Source of the DNA: Thermococcus sp.
GTDB lineage: Archaea > Methanobacteriota_B > Thermococci > Thermococcales > Thermococcaceae
DNA length: 37,296 nucleotides
NCBI GenBank assembly: GCA_015520705.1
Contig: WAPO01000026.1
Coordinates: 1-37,296, forward strand
Direction: 5' to 3'
The notes under the pieces were generated by a model. It saw only the letters and a list, made by a program, of their open reading frames with translations, was not told the origin of the DNA and made no database searches. Position 1 is the first letter of the stretch; every line of letters begins with the position of its first letter. Of the stretch, positions 1 through 9,657 are shown piece by piece. The position numbers and the translations under genes were made by a program.

Positions 1-647
1 ATGAAGCTGGCAGAGGGCCGGTTATAGGGCCGCTGGTTATCGCTGCTGTCGTGGTTGATGAGGGAAACATCCAAAAACTTGAAAATCTCGGGGTTAAGGA
101 CTCCAAAAAGCTGAGCCCGGGAAGGAGGGAAAGCCTGTTTAATGAGATAATCAACGTTTTAGATGATTATGTAATTATTGAATTATGGCCGAAGGAGATA
201 GACGGCAGAGGAGGCACGATGAACGAGTTCGAGGTCGAGAACTTCGTTAAGGCCCTGAACTCCCTTAAAGTCAAGCCCGATGTCCTCTACATAGACGCCG
301 CGGATGTTAAGGAAGAGAGGTTCGGAGAGCTGATCAGGGAAAAGCTGGACTTCTCCCCTGAAATAGTGGCAGAGCACAGGGCTGATGATAAGTATCTTCC
401 TGTTTCAGCGGCCTCGATTCTCGCTAAGGTTACGAGAGACAGAGCTGTGGAGAAGCTCAAGGAAGTTTATGGGGAAATCGGCTCCGGATATCCAAGCGAC
501 CCCAGAACGCGGGCCTTTCTCGAAGACTACTACAGGAAGCACGGCTCTTTTCCTCCAATAGTCAGAAAGAGCTGGAAAACGCTGAAGAAAATAGAGGAGA
601 AGCTAAAACCGGAGCAGCTCACACTCAGCGATTTCCTGAAAAAGTGA
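1..647 (+). CDS. rnhB: Ribonuclease HII, 5'-truncated by the window edge
   Basis: RNase HII cleaves the RNA strand of RNA-DNA hybrids and removes ribonucleotides from DNA in the cytoplasm. The reading frame is open from base 3 and begins with EAGRGPVIGPLV, the family's N-terminal active-site block. Only the first few residues, including the Asp of the DEAGRG motif, lie outside the window. An ATG at base 51 is in frame but lies inside the conserved domain, so it is not the true start. Further acidic active-site candidates are the Asp in LYIDAADV and the Asp pair in HRADDKY. The segment LPVSAASILAKVTRDR and the C-terminal helical tail are also typical. Its 3' end overlaps the convergent glycosyltransferase by about 23 bp. 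Confidence 0.95.
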   Translation, partial: EAGRGPVIGPLVIAAVVVDEGNIQKLENLGVKDSKKLSPGRRESLFNEIINVLDDYVIIELWPKEIDGRGGTMNEFEVENFVKALNSLKVKPDVLYIDAADVKEERFGELIREKLDFSPEIVAEHRADDKYLPVSAASILAKVTRDRAVEKLKEVYGEIGSGYPSDPRTRAFLEDYYRKHGSFPPIVRKSWKTLKKIEEKLKPEQLTLSDFLKK

Positions 648-2025
648 GCCTTTGGATTTTTCTTTTCATCCAGCTGAAGCTTCTCCTGATGAGATTCCAG
701 TAAATCCTGAGGGATTCCCTGAAGTAGTCCCACTTTATGATGTCGTAGAGCACCACACCCATCACAACGGCAGCTTCCGGAACCAGTGCTGTCGCATAAA
801 AGCTGAACTGGGTTGTTCCTCCAAGGGCATACTGGAGGGCAAACATACCTATCGTGCTCCAGAAGACCGCCAGAGGCATCCATGCGTTTCTGCGCTTCAG
901 AGCTATGTAGGGAATGGCAAATATGAAGACTATCATTGCAGAAAGGAGGAAGGGGTCTGTCTCAGCGAAGACATTGGGATTGAAGTGAAAGGGAAACGGG
1001 TGCAGATCAACAAACCACTCCCAAAAGGGCGATGTGTTCGGATTGGGTCCCTTATAGCTGAGGTGCCATCTGAAGCTTCCTAAGAAATACGTCAGCCAGA
1101 GGTCGAATCCAAGGGCTTTAATGGCAGGGAGCTCAGGAACCAGAAAGCCGAGTCCAGGAAGTATCAGACCAGATATAAAAAATCGCTTGAAGCCCCTTCT
1201 TTCTTTCAAAAGCTTAATGAAGAGCACAGGATAACCAAAGCCCCCATTAAGCTTTGCAGCTCCTGCAAGCCCAACTGCAAGGCCTGAGGAGTAATCTCTA
1301 TCAGAGACGAGGAGATATACGAAGAGAGCAACGAAGAGGGCGACGTATATATCGAGCATTGCAGCCACCGATGTTGCCATCAGCGTTGGGTCAACAGCCG
1401 AGAAAAGCAGGGCAATTAGAGAAGCGAGATAGCTCTTTGTTAGCTTGTATGCCGTCAGTGCCACGAGGATGTTGATTATGGCGAGCGCCACCACTCCGGG
1501 CAGCCTCCACCAGAAGGGGTCATCATGCACCATCATGCCGAGCATTATGAAGTCCTTCCCCAGAAAGGGATGCTCCGTGTTCAGGTAGTTCTGAATGTTG
1601 TCCTTGTCCGGATATCTGAAGCCTGTTACAACTTCAACTTCTGAATATTTGGAGCTGACGGCTTTTATAAAGGGCTCCAGGTTCTTTCTTGGAATTTCGA
1701 AATATACTGCCGGGAAATTTTCATAGTTTATGAAAAGAGTATAGTTATACCTGTTGGCAACCTCCAGCACACCGAGCTGGTTCTCATTTTTGTCCCCATC
1801 GTTTGGGAAGATTATATTAACTCCCTCAGCATTGCTTGTCCGGTTGACGTAGTGGACGCTTATCCCAAGCCTGTGGAGGATGTTGCGGGAGGCAGGGACA
1901 TACCAGACCTCATCGCCTATGTAATCGTGCAACTTTGAGCTGGATGCGGTTTTATATGAGTAGTAGAATGATCCTCCTACCATCAGAATTACCAGCACGA
2001 TGTAAATGACCTTCTTCCAGTTCAT
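625..2025 (-). CDS. PMT-like GT-C family glycosyltransferase, integral membrane
   Basis: This 466-aa protein has one N-terminal transmembrane segment, a long outside loop, then a series of hydrophobic helices. The loop carries an acidic pair (D38-E39 in GDEVWY) where GT-C enzymes bind the lipid-phosphate donor. EHPFLGKDF resembles the HPP-L-K motif of the protein O-mannosyltransferase/ArnT superfamily, and LDIYVALF matches the helix that follows it. From family knowledge it should transfer a sugar from a polyprenyl-phosphate carrier to protein or lipid on the outer face of the membrane. Donor and acceptor cannot be read from sequence. It starts at an ATG at 2025 and is convergent with rnhB. 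The basic C-terminal tail (SWMKRKIQRLTF) is probably cytoplasmic. Confidence 0.75.
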   Translation of the reverse strand: MNWKKVIYIVLVILMVGGSFYYSYKTASSSKLHDYIGDEVWYVPASRNILHRLGISVHYVNRTSNAEGVNIIFPNDGDKNENQLGVLEVANRYNYTLFINYENFPAVYFEIPRKNLEPFIKAVSSKYSEVEVVTGFRYPDKDNIQNYLNTEHPFLGKDFIMLGMMVHDDPFWWRLPGVVALAIINILVALTAYKLTKSYLASLIALLFSAVDPTLMATSVAAMLDIYVALFVALFVYLLVSDRDYSSGLAVGLAGAAKLNGGFGYPVLFIKLLKERRGFKRFFISGLILPGLGFLVPELPAIKALGFDLWLTYFLGSFRWHLSYKGPNPNTSPFWEWFVDLHPFPFHFNPNVFAETDPFLLSAMIVFIFAIPYIALKRRNAWMPLAVFWSTIGMFALQYALGGTTQFSFYATALVPEAAVVMGVVLYDIIKWDYFRESLRIYWNLIRRSFSWMKRKIQRLTFSGNR

Positions 2026-2116
2026 ATTTTATCCCCACGCCAGTCTACCCGGCATTCTTTAAATTCTTTCGCATAAGGTATTTAAAATGAGTGCAGAAAT
2101 GTGTGGCGGTGGAAAC

Positions 2117-3247
2117 ATGGAGGATTACATAAAGCTAACCGTCGAGATGATAAGGAGAGGATATGACGAGAAAAAGATACGCTCCAAGCTTCCGCGGGAG
2201 ATGGCTGATGAGATTATCGAGATAGCGAGGGCCAGAATCAGAGCTAAGGATAAGTTCTCACGCAGCGACCTCTGGATGGATATGGAAGGTCTCAGGTATG
2301 CAACCCATGAAATTGTTGCTCAATACCGGGCGGAGAGGGTTAAGCCGGAGAGCATAGCTGATGTCTCCTGCGGAATCGGCATCCAGCTGATTTTCTTTGC
2401 CAGATATGCAAGCGAGGCCTACGGGGTGGATATAGACAGAAGAAAGCTCTTCTACGCGGAGAAAAACGCGGAGAAATATGGCGTTCGTGAGAAGATAAGA
2501 TTCATCCACGGTGACAGCTTAAGTCCCGAGATAGTCGAGCAGATAAACGCGGATGTCATATTCTCTGATCCAGCGAGACCGCCCCAGATGCCCGAACGCC
2601 GTCTGGAAGACCTCCTTCCGAGCCCCCTGCAGGTGTATGAGGCATACAGGCATAAAACCGATGCGTTTATATTCGACCTCCCGCCCCAGATAAGGCGCGA
2701 GAAAATTCCATGGAAGGGGGAGTTTGAGTATATAGACCTATTCGGTGCCCTGAACAGGCTCACCTTCTATTTTGAGCCGCTGGCGAAGGCCGAGAGGAGC
2801 GCAGTCCTCCTGCCGCAGGGGGTAAGGCTTGAAAGTGATCCCTCTCTGGAGGATATAGTCCAGTGGAGCCGGCCTCTGGAGTATCTCTATGAAATCCCGC
2901 AGGCTGTGGACTATGCTGATCTCATAAACGAGCTGTTCCACAGGGTCAGCGGCACGCTATACATGCTCCTGAGGGAGAAGAGGCGTGTTCTGGCAACGAG
3001 CAGTGAAGAGCTGAGGAGCGAATACTTCAAGAGGGCATACATCATCACAGGAACCACGAAGTTTCATCCCGTCAGGATAAACGATTTCCTGAGGAAAAAC
3101 GGCTACGGAAGGGCCACCCTCCGCGTGTCTATTCCCGACAGTGCATACTGGAGCTTCAGGAGAAGGATTGAAAGCGGTCTTAAGGGAGAGAAGAGGGCAT
3201 TCGTTTTCCAGTACAGGGATATGGCCATAATAGCCGAGGCTTTATAG
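2117..3247 (+). CDS. Class I SAM-dependent methyltransferase with THUMP-like C-terminus
   Basis: A 376-aa protein with a helical N-terminal region, a Rossmann methyltransferase core and a C-terminal domain of about 150 aa. Motif I is [10 protein letters not shown], the acidic ribose-binding residue is in GVDIDRRK, and the catalytic-type motif IV reads SDPARPPQ. The C-terminal part resembles the THUMP-like domain of predicted RNA methyltransferases, so an rRNA or tRNA substrate is the best inference; this is not proven. I place the start at 2117 because GGCGGTGG lies just before it and a TATA-like TATTTAAA around 2080 would start transcription near 2105, downstream of the earlier in-frame ATG at 2087. 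It overlaps the convergent small gene by a few bases. Confidence 0.7.
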   Translation: MEDYIKLTVEMIRRGYDEKKIRSKLPREMADEIIEIARARIRAKDKFSRSDLWMDMEGLRYATHEIVAQYRAERVKPESIADVSCGIGIQLIFFARYASEAYGVDIDRRKLFYAEKNAEKYGVREKIRFIHGDSLSPEIVEQINADVIFSDPARPPQMPERRLEDLLPSPLQVYEAYRHKTDAFIFDLPPQIRREKIPWKGEFEYIDLFGALNRLTFYFEPLAKAERSAVLLPQGVRLESDPSLEDIVQWSRPLEYLYEIPQAVDYADLINELFHRVSGTLYMLLREKRRVLATSSEELRSEYFKRAYIITGTTKFHPVRINDFLRKNGYGRATLRVSIPDSAYWSFRRRIESGLKGEKRAFVFQYRDMAIIAEAL

Positions 3248-3436
3248 CTCCTCGATTTTAGCGTTTCTTATCCTTTTAGAGCCTATTCTCAGGCTCTTAA
3301 AGTATTCTATGTGTTCCCCGGGGAGGAAATCCTCCAGACTGAGGGGACGCAGCCTTTTCCTCCTCGGTTTATGATTGCCCTTTGATTTCATGCTGATTTT
3401 ATTATCTTTCAGGAACTCATCGAGTTTCCTGTCCAT
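3242..3436 (-). CDS. Small basic protein of unknown function
   Basis: A 64-aa lysine/arginine-rich protein ([14 protein letters not shown]..., with [11 protein letters not shown] in the middle). It has no signal peptide, membrane segment or cysteines. The second half contains [16 protein letters not shown] and ends in a basic helix. I do not recognise a family. Nucleic-acid or ribosome binding is possible from composition only. The start at 3436 is preceded by GGGTG at good spacing. An upstream in-frame ATG at 3448 is the alternative; a TATA-like TTATATAG at 3468-3475 would place transcription initiation near 3445 and favours the shorter form. It is convergent with the methyltransferase. Confidence 0.55.
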   Translation of the reverse strand: MDRKLDEFLKDNKISMKSKGNHKPRRKRLRPLSLEDFLPGEHIEYFKSLRIGSKRIRNAKIEEL

Positions 3437-3477
3437 TGATGCACCCATTAAGCATGAATGAGTATGGTTATATAGCT

Positions 3478-3519
3478 TTTTCTCCTGAGAAAATGTGCTG
3501 AACCTTTTCCGGAGAAAAG
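3478..3519. repeat. Two adjacent inverted repeats upstream of glmS
   Basis: The first has arms TTTTCTC and GAGAAAA separated by CT (3478-3493). The second has arms CTTTTC and GAAAAG separated by four bases (3504-3519). They sit between the divergent small gene (TATA at 3468-3475) and glmS. They could be operators for either promoter or one folded RNA element. Purine/pyrimidine runs make chance symmetry likely enough that confidence is low. Confidence 0.3.
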
Positions 3520-3568
3520 AACATTTCTGAAAAAGCCGTTAATTCTCCCCGGAAATCGTTTAAGAGAA

Positions 3569-3578
3569 ATGCTTTTAA
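3569..3578 (+). promoter_or_regulatory. Putative TATA element of the glmS-aglB operon
   Basis: GCTTTTAACT preceded by a purine-rich stretch (AAGAGAAAT) resembles an archaeal BRE-TATA pair. Its position would give transcription initiation near 3600, about 25 bases before the glmS start and upstream of the purine-rich ribosome binding site GGGGATGG. Confidence 0.45.
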
Positions 3579-3624
3579 CTGGACGTCCTTATCTAATCAA
3601 AGAGTAACTGAAAAGGGGATGGCC

Positions 3625-5433
3625 ATGTGCGGGATAATCGGCTACATTGGTGATAGGAAGGCCTGTGATGTTATTGTCAGCGGATTGAAAAGGCTCGAAT
3701 ATAGGGGTTATGATTCTGTTGGGGTTGTCACCGAGAATGGAGGGACGCTGCACATCAGGAAGGGTGCAGGCAAGATAGGGGAGCTTGAGAAGAAGCTCGG
3801 ACTTTCGGAGCTGCCTGGAACTAGGGGAATCGGCCACACGAGGTGGGCGACGCACGGCATTCCGGATGACACGAACGCACATCCTCATACGGACTGCACA
3901 GGGAGAATAGCACTCGTCCACAACGGAATCATCGAGAACTACCTTGAACTGAAGGAGGAGCTCCTGAAAAGAGGCCATATATTCAAAAGCGACACAGATA
4001 CGGAGGTAATAGCACACCTCATTGAGGAGGAGCTCAAAACTGCGGCAAACTTTGAGGAAGCCCTCAGAAGAGCTCTGAACAGGCTGAAGGGTTCGTTTGC
4101 CCTTGGGATAATATACTCCGGAGACGGGGAGCATCTATACTTCGTCAGAAATGAGAGCCCCCTCGTTCTGGGCATAGGGAAGGGCGAGATGTTTGCGGCG
4201 AGCGACGTTCCGGCTTTTCTGCCCTACACGAACAGGGCGGTTTTCATAGACGATGGCGAATACGTCATTCTCTCCAAGGAGGGATACATCGTTAAAGATT
4301 TCAGAACTGGAGAGGTTAGAGAGAAAGATGTTCACACGATTGAGTGGAGCCTTAAGATGGCCGAAAAGCAGGGATATCCCCACTTTATGCTGAAGGAGAT
4401 ACACGAACAGCCGAAGGCCGTGAAAGAGGCCATCTATGGAAATGCGGAAGGCATAGCAGATATTGCGGAAGAGATAGCCGGCTATGATAAGATATTCATA
4501 GTGGCAATGGGGACATCCTATCATGCGGCAATCGCGGGCAAATACCTCTTCCAGAGGCTGGCCAGAAAAGTTCCGGTTGTTGAGGAGGCCAGCGAGTTCA
4601 GATACGAAGCTGAAGGACTCCTCGATGAGAACACGCTCGTTATCGCCATAACCCAGAGCGGCGAAACCGCCGACACGCTTGCGGCAATCAAGCTTGCAAA
4701 GAGGAACGGTGCAAAGACACTCAGCATAGTAAATGTGGTCGGGAGCATGGCCACGAGGATAAGCGATCTGGTTCTGTACACCCACGCCGGCCCTGAAATA
4801 GGTGTGGCCGCAACCAAAACATACACCACCCAGCTGACGGTTCTGGCGATGCTCGCCATAGCTCTGGCAAGGCACCTCGGAACAGCCGATGAGCAGCTGC
4901 TGAATGCTCTGGAAAAAAGACTCTACGAGCTTCCAGACCTGATTGCCGAGGCGCTGAAGCACGAGGAAAACCTTAAGGAGCTCGCAGAAGCGCTCAGAGA
5001 CAGGAAAGATTTCTTCTACATAGGAAGGGGGATAAGCGTTGCAACGGCACTTGAAGGTGCTCTCAAGCTCAAGGAGATCAGCTACATCCATGCGGAAGGG
5101 CTCTCTGCCGGAGAGCTGAAGCACGGCCCTCTTGCACTCATCGAGGACAGCGTCCCTGTTGTGGCGGTGGCACCCTCCGGAAGAACATTCGACAAGATTG
5201 TCTCCAACATAGAGGAGGCCAAGGCCAGAAAAGGATTTATAATAAGTCTCGGAGATAATGATGAGCTCATGAAGATAAGCGATGTGTTCATCAGAATGCC
5301 TGAGGTTGATGAGCTGCTCAGCCCCATACTGTATGTGGTTCCCCTTCAGCTGCTTGCCTACCATTTAGCTGTCCTCAGGGGCAACGATCCGGACAAGCCG
5401 AGGAATCTTGCTAAATCCGTTACCGTTGAATGA
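3625..5433 (+). CDS. glmS: Glutamine--fructose-6-phosphate aminotransferase (isomerizing)
   Basis: GlmS converts fructose-6-phosphate and glutamine to glucosamine-6-phosphate, the entry step to UDP-GlcNAc. The 602-aa product has an N-terminal glutamine amidotransferase domain beginning MCGIIGYIG, whose Cys becomes the N-terminal nucleophile after Met removal. This decides the start at 3625 rather than the ATG two codons earlier. [12 protein letters not shown] and HNGIIENY are glutaminase signatures. Two SIS sugar-isomerase domains follow ([19 protein letters not shown], then [19 protein letters not shown]), and it ends with the family-typical [12 protein letters not shown]. It is followed 10 bases later by aglB, whose ribosome binding site overlaps the glmS stop, so the two are probably co-transcribed. 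This couples hexosamine supply to N-glycan transfer. Confidence 0.95.
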   Translation: MCGIIGYIGDRKACDVIVSGLKRLEYRGYDSVGVVTENGGTLHIRKGAGKIGELEKKLGLSELPGTRGIGHTRWATHGIPDDTNAHPHTDCTGRIALVHNGIIENYLELKEELLKRGHIFKSDTDTEVIAHLIEEELKTAANFEEALRRALNRLKGSFALGIIYSGDGEHLYFVRNESPLVLGIGKGEMFAASDVPAFLPYTNRAVFIDDGEYVILSKEGYIVKDFRTGEVREKDVHTIEWSLKMAEKQGYPHFMLKEIHEQPKAVKEAIYGNAEGIADIAEEIAGYDKIFIVAMGTSYHAAIAGKYLFQRLARKVPVVEEASEFRYEAEGLLDENTLVIAITQSGETADTLAAIKLAKRNGAKTLSIVNVVGSMATRISDLVLYTHAGPEIGVAATKTYTTQLTVLAMLAIALARHLGTADEQLLNALEKRLYELPDLIAEALKHEENLKELAEALRDRKDFFYIGRGISVATALEGALKLKEISYIHAEGLSAGELKHGPLALIEDSVPVVAVAPSGRTFDKIVSNIEEAKARKGFIISLGDNDELMKISDVFIRMPEVDELLSPILYVVPLQLLAYHLAVLRGNDPDKPRNLAKSVTVE

Positions 5434-5443
5434 GGTGATTTGA

Positions 5444-8305
5444 ATGGTAAAAACAAAGGTTAAAGAGAAGAAAAAGAAGAAAGAGAAGGACGAGGAAATA
5501 CACATACCCTTCAATTATCAGAAGTTCAAAATGTATGGCTTTCCTCTTCTCGTTCTTTTGGTGGCCTTTATAGGCTACAGGATAAGAATGCACACCGCCC
5601 AGCTCAAGTATTTTGTCGACCCTGATACCTTCTACCACTACGAGATTTACCGTCTGGCAGTGCATGAGTGGATTCCAAAGTATTTTGCCTATGCAGAACC
5701 TCCGGCCGGCATAAAGGTTACGGGCTCCCTCGGACTCTACATGATACCGGCAGCCTTCTACAAAATCTTTGCAGTCTTTGGAGTTACGGAGCTTGGGTTC
5801 TACAGGATGTGGCCTGCTCTGGTGGGTTTCCTAACAATCATTGCAGCATACTTCCTCGGCAGAAAGCTCCACTCAGATTGGGCAGGACTCTGGGCAGCTT
5901 TGATAATGATGTTCTCCTATGCAAACTTCACAAAGACCATGTCGGGAAACGGGAGAGGTGAGGGCCCATTCATGATGTTTTTCTTCTATACCGTGCTCTT
6001 CATGACAATGTATCTCGATGAAAAGAGCTTAAACTGGAAGAAGATTCTCTGGGGGGCATTGTTCGTTCTGACAGGCTTGGCCTTCACCAGCGTCTGGAAT
6101 GGAAGCCAGTTCGGTATAGGAATACTGCTGGTATTTATGGCTGTGAATGCAATTATCCTCTTCACATGGGGCAGAATTGAAGAGCTCAAAATCTTTGTCA
6201 GAGACTTCTACCCTGCATTTTTCCTGATTCTAATTATAAGCCTCGGACTCAGCTACAGCGGGATAGTAGGCATCAGAAACTTCCTGATATTCGCGCTTCA
6301 GGGCTTTGCAGCAGTGGCTGTGCTGACAGCGGTGATGCTCTACGGCGGGAGGCTGAAGCTCAACTATTCAGACAAAAAGCACAGGTTTGCTGTTGTGGTC
6401 GCCGTCGGCATACTGGGCTTCCTCGGCGCATATCTCTACTTCGGCCCGGATCTGTGGAAGTTCATGGGAGGAGCATACCAGTCAAATCCCCTATACCAGA
6501 CCGTCGCAGAGCTCGCAAAGACGAGCTGGAAAGACATCAAAATATACTACAGCATCAAGACGAATGATGCCCTGATCTTCTTCCTGTCTATCGTCGGGTT
6601 CTTCCTGGTTCTGCTGAGGTTCGCGCGCAAGCTGATGCAGGGGGACATAACGGGCTACAAGGAGGTTTTCCTCGTCACCTACTACATAGCTTCCATGTAT
6701 CTCCTCGCGATGGCGGTCAGGTTCATATTCCAGGCTTCAGGTTCGATAATACTCTTTGCGGGAATCTTCATCGGAGAGCTCTTCATTTTCGTGGAGAAGA
6801 TGAAGGATACGCCCACGACAAAGGCGATGTATTCAATCCTCCTCATACTCCTCTTCATACCCATTCCGCTCGTCGGGGCACAGCATATGAACGATCTGGC
6901 AGCATACTATTCAAAAGGCGAACAGGTGCCCCCATCATGGCAGAACACCCTTGACTGGCTCAAGAAGAATTCTAACCCTCTTGACAGCGCCACCTCGTGG
7001 TGGGACTACGGCTACTGGATTGAGTCGAGCCTCCTGAGCCACAGAAGAGCCTCAACAGACGGCGGTCATGCATACGACAGGAGGTATATTGTCGCAGACT
7101 TCCTATCACACTACGGAAACCGCAGTGAGGTGGACTTTGAGGCATGGGAGCTGAACTACTTCATAGTCTGGCAGCAGGACATCTATAAGTTCAACGCCAT
7201 AAGCTACCTAGGAGGAGCCATCAATTATGGAGAATACAGGAACACTCCCATGTTCCAGCCGATTCCTCTAACAGCGATTCACCGCGACAACCAGACAGGA
7301 AAATACTACATCTCGACCCGGCAGGGTTCCTACCAGCCTCTAATGACAATTGACCTGAGGTCTGGCAGGATTGTTCAGGGCGGCGGTAACATACCCTATG
7401 TCCTCTACATCTTCCAGAACTACGGTCTTCTGGCCTATAAAAACGTTGCCTTCAGCAACTTCGTAAGGTTGGCATTCCACCTCCCGTTCTCCTTTGAGAA
7501 GTGGGACGCCCAGAAGCTATTCGCCAACTTCAAGCTGGTTCACAATGCCGGCGATGTGGCGACATACAAGTTCAGGCCCTTTGCTGTCTATATGATCCAG
7601 ACTCTGGAAAACGGCACATGGAAAATCATCTACACCTCACTTGGAGGCGGAAAGCTCCCTGTCGGAAATCACCGGTTCAAGCTCTATATTTCGGCCTTTG
7701 GAAGGGACATAAAAGACGCCAGTCTAATTTTTGAGGCATACAATGGGACAAAGCTCGTTGAGAAAAAAACCATAGCGGAGAACCTAAACATGAATCACCT
7801 CCACGAACAGCCGCTGGAGTTCAACCTGACAGTTCCAAATGCGAAAAAATACAGGTTCGTTCTGATTCAGGATGGACCCGTTGGGGTCATCGACGGAAAG
7901 GTTAAGGTCAACGGAAAGGTTGTGAATCCTACATACGTGCTGGGAGAAGGGAAGAGCGGGACGCTTCAACTCACCGCAGCGTTCAGAAAGGACTACACTG
8001 CTGATCTGTATCTCAGGGCCAGCATGATTTATTACGTAACCCCAAACGGCAAGGACATCTATAAGGACAAATTCCAGCTTGAGCCTCATATGGACATAGT
8101 TAGCTACATCCCTGTTAGGAAAGACCTGAACGTGAAAGCCGGGGACAACAAGATAACCGCACACGTGAGCGTTCCTGAAAACGTGTTTGACAGCTACATC
8201 CAGAAGCTCTACAGCAAATACGGAAAGGACAAGGTCGTTGTTGTCAGAAAACGTATTGAGCCCATCTTCATCGCAAAGAAGGAATACGTGGTGTGGGAGG
8301 GTTAA
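5444..8305 (+). CDS. aglB: Archaeal oligosaccharyltransferase (Stt3/AglB)
   Basis: AglB transfers a preassembled glycan from a lipid-pyrophosphate or phosphate carrier to Asn in N-X-S/T sequons outside the cell membrane. The 953-aa protein has a lysine-rich cytoplasmic N-terminus, a first transmembrane helix near residues 31-46, and an acidic loop (DPDTFYHYE, about 59-67) expected to bind the metal. A multi-helix GT-C region follows, then the diagnostic WWDYG motif at 519-523 and a large soluble beta-rich C-terminal domain. Size and layout match the long Thermococcales AglB. The ribosome binding site GAGGTGATT overlaps the glmS stop codon. The stop codon overlaps that of the convergent ParB-fold gene. 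Confidence 0.95.
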   Translation: MVKTKVKEKKKKKEKDEEIHIPFNYQKFKMYGFPLLVLLVAFIGYRIRMHTAQLKYFVDPDTFYHYEIYRLAVHEWIPKYFAYAEPPAGIKVTGSLGLYMIPAAFYKIFAVFGVTELGFYRMWPALVGFLTIIAAYFLGRKLHSDWAGLWAALIMMFSYANFTKTMSGNGRGEGPFMMFFFYTVLFMTMYLDEKSLNWKKILWGALFVLTGLAFTSVWNGSQFGIGILLVFMAVNAIILFTWGRIEELKIFVRDFYPAFFLILIISLGLSYSGIVGIRNFLIFALQGFAAVAVLTAVMLYGGRLKLNYSDKKHRFAVVVAVGILGFLGAYLYFGPDLWKFMGGAYQSNPLYQTVAELAKTSWKDIKIYYSIKTNDALIFFLSIVGFFLVLLRFARKLMQGDITGYKEVFLVTYYIASMYLLAMAVRFIFQASGSIILFAGIFIGELFIFVEKMKDTPTTKAMYSILLILLFIPIPLVGAQHMNDLAAYYSKGEQVPPSWQNTLDWLKKNSNPLDSATSWWDYGYWIESSLLSHRRASTDGGHAYDRRYIVADFLSHYGNRSEVDFEAWELNYFIVWQQDIYKFNAISYLGGAINYGEYRNTPMFQPIPLTAIHRDNQTGKYYISTRQGSYQPLMTIDLRSGRIVQGGGNIPYVLYIFQNYGLLAYKNVAFSNFVRLAFHLPFSFEKWDAQKLFANFKLVHNAGDVATYKFRPFAVYMIQTLENGTWKIIYTSLGGGKLPVGNHRFKLYISAFGRDIKDASLIFEAYNGTKLVEKKTIAENLNMNHLHEQPLEFNLTVPNAKKYRFVLIQDGPVGVIDGKVKVNGKVVNPTYVLGEGKSGTLQLTAAFRKDYTADLYLRASMIYYVTPNGKDIYKDKFQLEPHMDIVSYIPVRKDLNVKAGDNKITAHVSVPENVFDSYIQKLYSKYGKDKVVVVRKRIEPIFIAKKEYVVWEG

Positions 8306-8700
8306 TCCCTCACTATTTTCAAATCGTCGAGCTTCTTTTTCTTTACGGTTTTTACAATTCCAATCTCAACATTGTTTGGAGGCTTCAGAATGATCGCCTC
8401 AACTTCCGAAAATCCCAGTTTTTTAAGCGCAAAAGCCCTGTGGTGGCCGTCTATCACGTAGTAACTCCCGCCAAATTCAATAACAATTACAGGGGCATCA
8501 TAGCCATGCTTTATCTCCTGAAGAACAACAAGAAGTTTGGCTTCGCTGAGTTCTTCCTGTGTAGGTATAAGATTCTCCAGAGGGATGTATCCGCTGCTAA
8601 TCTCAAATCTAGAACCATGGATAATCTCATACTCTTTTTTAATTTTCTCCGCCCTCTTTAGCACCTCTTCCCGGCTTATCAGGCAGATTTCTTCCCTCAC
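8302..8700 (-). CDS. Stand-alone ParB/Srx-fold protein
   Basis: A 132-aa protein that is little more than one ParB/sulfiredoxin-type domain. VIDGHHRAFALKKLG (about residues 82-96) is the nucleotide-binding box of this fold. There is no HTH or partner domain, so it is not a chromosome-partitioning ParB. The family includes sulfiredoxin and the archaeal free-serine kinase SerK, but this protein is shorter than I would expect for SerK. A small kinase or nucleotide-hydrolysing role is inference. The start is GTG at 8700, which overlaps the stop of the upstream methyltransferase by 4 bp (GTGA) and has GGGGTG before it. It is the last gene of the adk-moaD-MTH1187-methyltransferase run. Confidence 0.7.
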   Translation of the reverse strand: MREEICLISREEVLKRAEKIKKEYEIIHGSRFEISSGYIPLENLIPTQEELSEAKLLVVLQEIKHGYDAPVIVIEFGGSYYVIDGHHRAFALKKLGFSEVEAIILKPPNNVEIGIVKTVKKKKLDDLKIVRD

Positions 8701-9374
8701 ATTTTCACACCCCTAACAGCAACAAAAGCGGCCAGCTTCCTGCAGCTCCTGTGGAATTTTCTGTCCACCTTTTCAGCCAGACCCAGAAAAGGCCAGAAGG
8801 AGGGGAAGAATATAACCCCCGCACTCTGCACCCCAGCGAAACCGGAAGCTTTAAGGAGCTCCTCAAGCTCTTCCGGAGTGTAGAACCTCGCATACCTGTA
8901 TGCCGTCTCAACGAACAAACTTTTGATGCGCTTGAAGATAAACCACAGACTATTGCCGTTCATTGTCCCAATAACGACCTCCCCGCCGGGCTTTAATACC
9001 CTGTGAATCTCACTCACGACCTTTTCAGGCTCATGTATGAACTCAAACATGGTGACGCTCAGAACAACGTCAAAGCTTTCATCCGGGAATGGAAGCTGGT
9101 ATGCATCTCCATGAACAAAGCTAACCTGTGGAAGCTTTTTTCTTGCAATCTCAAGCATCTTCTCACTCGCATCGAGGCCAACAACATCAAAACCCCTCCT
9201 GTAAAGCTCCGCGGTATAGTTGCCAGTTCCACATCCCAGATCCAGTGCCTTCCCTCCTCTGCTCCGAAGCATGGAGAATACAAGCCATTTCTCGGTTCTG
9301 TCAACATATCTGCCTGTTCCCGTCTCATACCACCGGTCATAACGGCTGGCTATTTTATTGAAGTACTCAGCCAC
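8697..9374 (-). CDS. Class I SAM-dependent methyltransferase (UbiE-like)
   Basis: A small Rossmann methyltransferase. Motif I is ALDLGCGTGNY, the ribose-binding acidic residue is in VVGLDASEKM, and the post-motif FDVVLSVTMFEFIHEPEK and HRVLKPGGEVVIG are typical of the Methyltransf_11 family. Substrate is unknown. The C-terminal region (IFFPSFWPFLGLAEKVDRK) is hydrophobic/amphipathic and may meet a lipid or membrane substrate. Possible starts are TTG at 9386, GTG at 9383 and GTG at 9374. I prefer 9374 because GGTG at 9384-9381 is correctly spaced and it begins just after the upstream stop. The gene overlaps the next one by 4 bp. Confidence 0.75.
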   Translation of the reverse strand: MAEYFNKIASRYDRWYETGTGRYVDRTEKWLVFSMLRSRGGKALDLGCGTGNYTAELYRRGFDVVGLDASEKMLEIARKKLPQVSFVHGDAYQLPFPDESFDVVLSVTMFEFIHEPEKVVSEIHRVLKPGGEVVIGTMNGNSLWFIFKRIKSLFVETAYRYARFYTPEELEELLKASGFAGVQSAGVIFFPSFWPFLGLAEKVDRKFHRSCRKLAAFVAVRGVKM

Positions 9375-9375
9375 C

Positions 9376-9657
9376 TCAGACACCAAGCTTGCTCTCTATA
9401 GTGAGCTTTTTGTCCGTCCGGTCGTCTATTCTGAGGCTGATGACAACCCTCTCCGCTCCGGCTTTAAAAATCGCCTCATGGCATTTCTTTACGAGCTGGA
9501 GTATATCATCCAGTTCCCCCTCCACGATCGTGCCCATGGCACATACCTGATACTTAAGGCCGCTTTTTTTAATCTCTTCAATGACCGGCTCCAGATATCT
9601 ACCGACGCTCGGACTTCCGGTTCCTAGGGGAAAGAGGCACAGTTCAGCAACCGGCAT
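9376..9657 (-). CDS. MTH1187-family thiamine-binding-like protein
   Basis: A 93-aa protein, MPVAELCLFPLGTGSPSVG..., matching the MTH1187/YkoF-like family of small ferredoxin-fold proteins that bind thiamine or a related ligand. Family hallmarks are the N-terminal strand leading into GTGSPSVGRYLEPV and the YQVCAMGTIVEG segment in the middle. The start at 9657 (MPVAEL) lies inside the last codons of the upstream MoaD-like gene, a 14-bp overlap that suggests translational coupling. Its physiological role in Thermococcales is not known to me. Confidence 0.75.
   Translation of the reverse strand: MPVAELCLFPLGTGSPSVGRYLEPVIEEIKKSGLKYQVCAMGTIVEGELDDILQLVKKCHEAIFKAGAERVVISLRIDDRTDKKLTIESKLGV

Noticed and set aside
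4135-5364. A long open frame (409 codons) antisense to glmS
   Set aside because: glmS is certain over this whole span. The antisense frame has no recognisable domain or promoter and is a typical by-product of codon bias.
8302-8700. Calling this gene a chromosome-partitioning ParB
   Set aside because: It lacks an HTH and a dimerisation domain and has no ParA neighbour. Only the nucleotide-binding fold is present.
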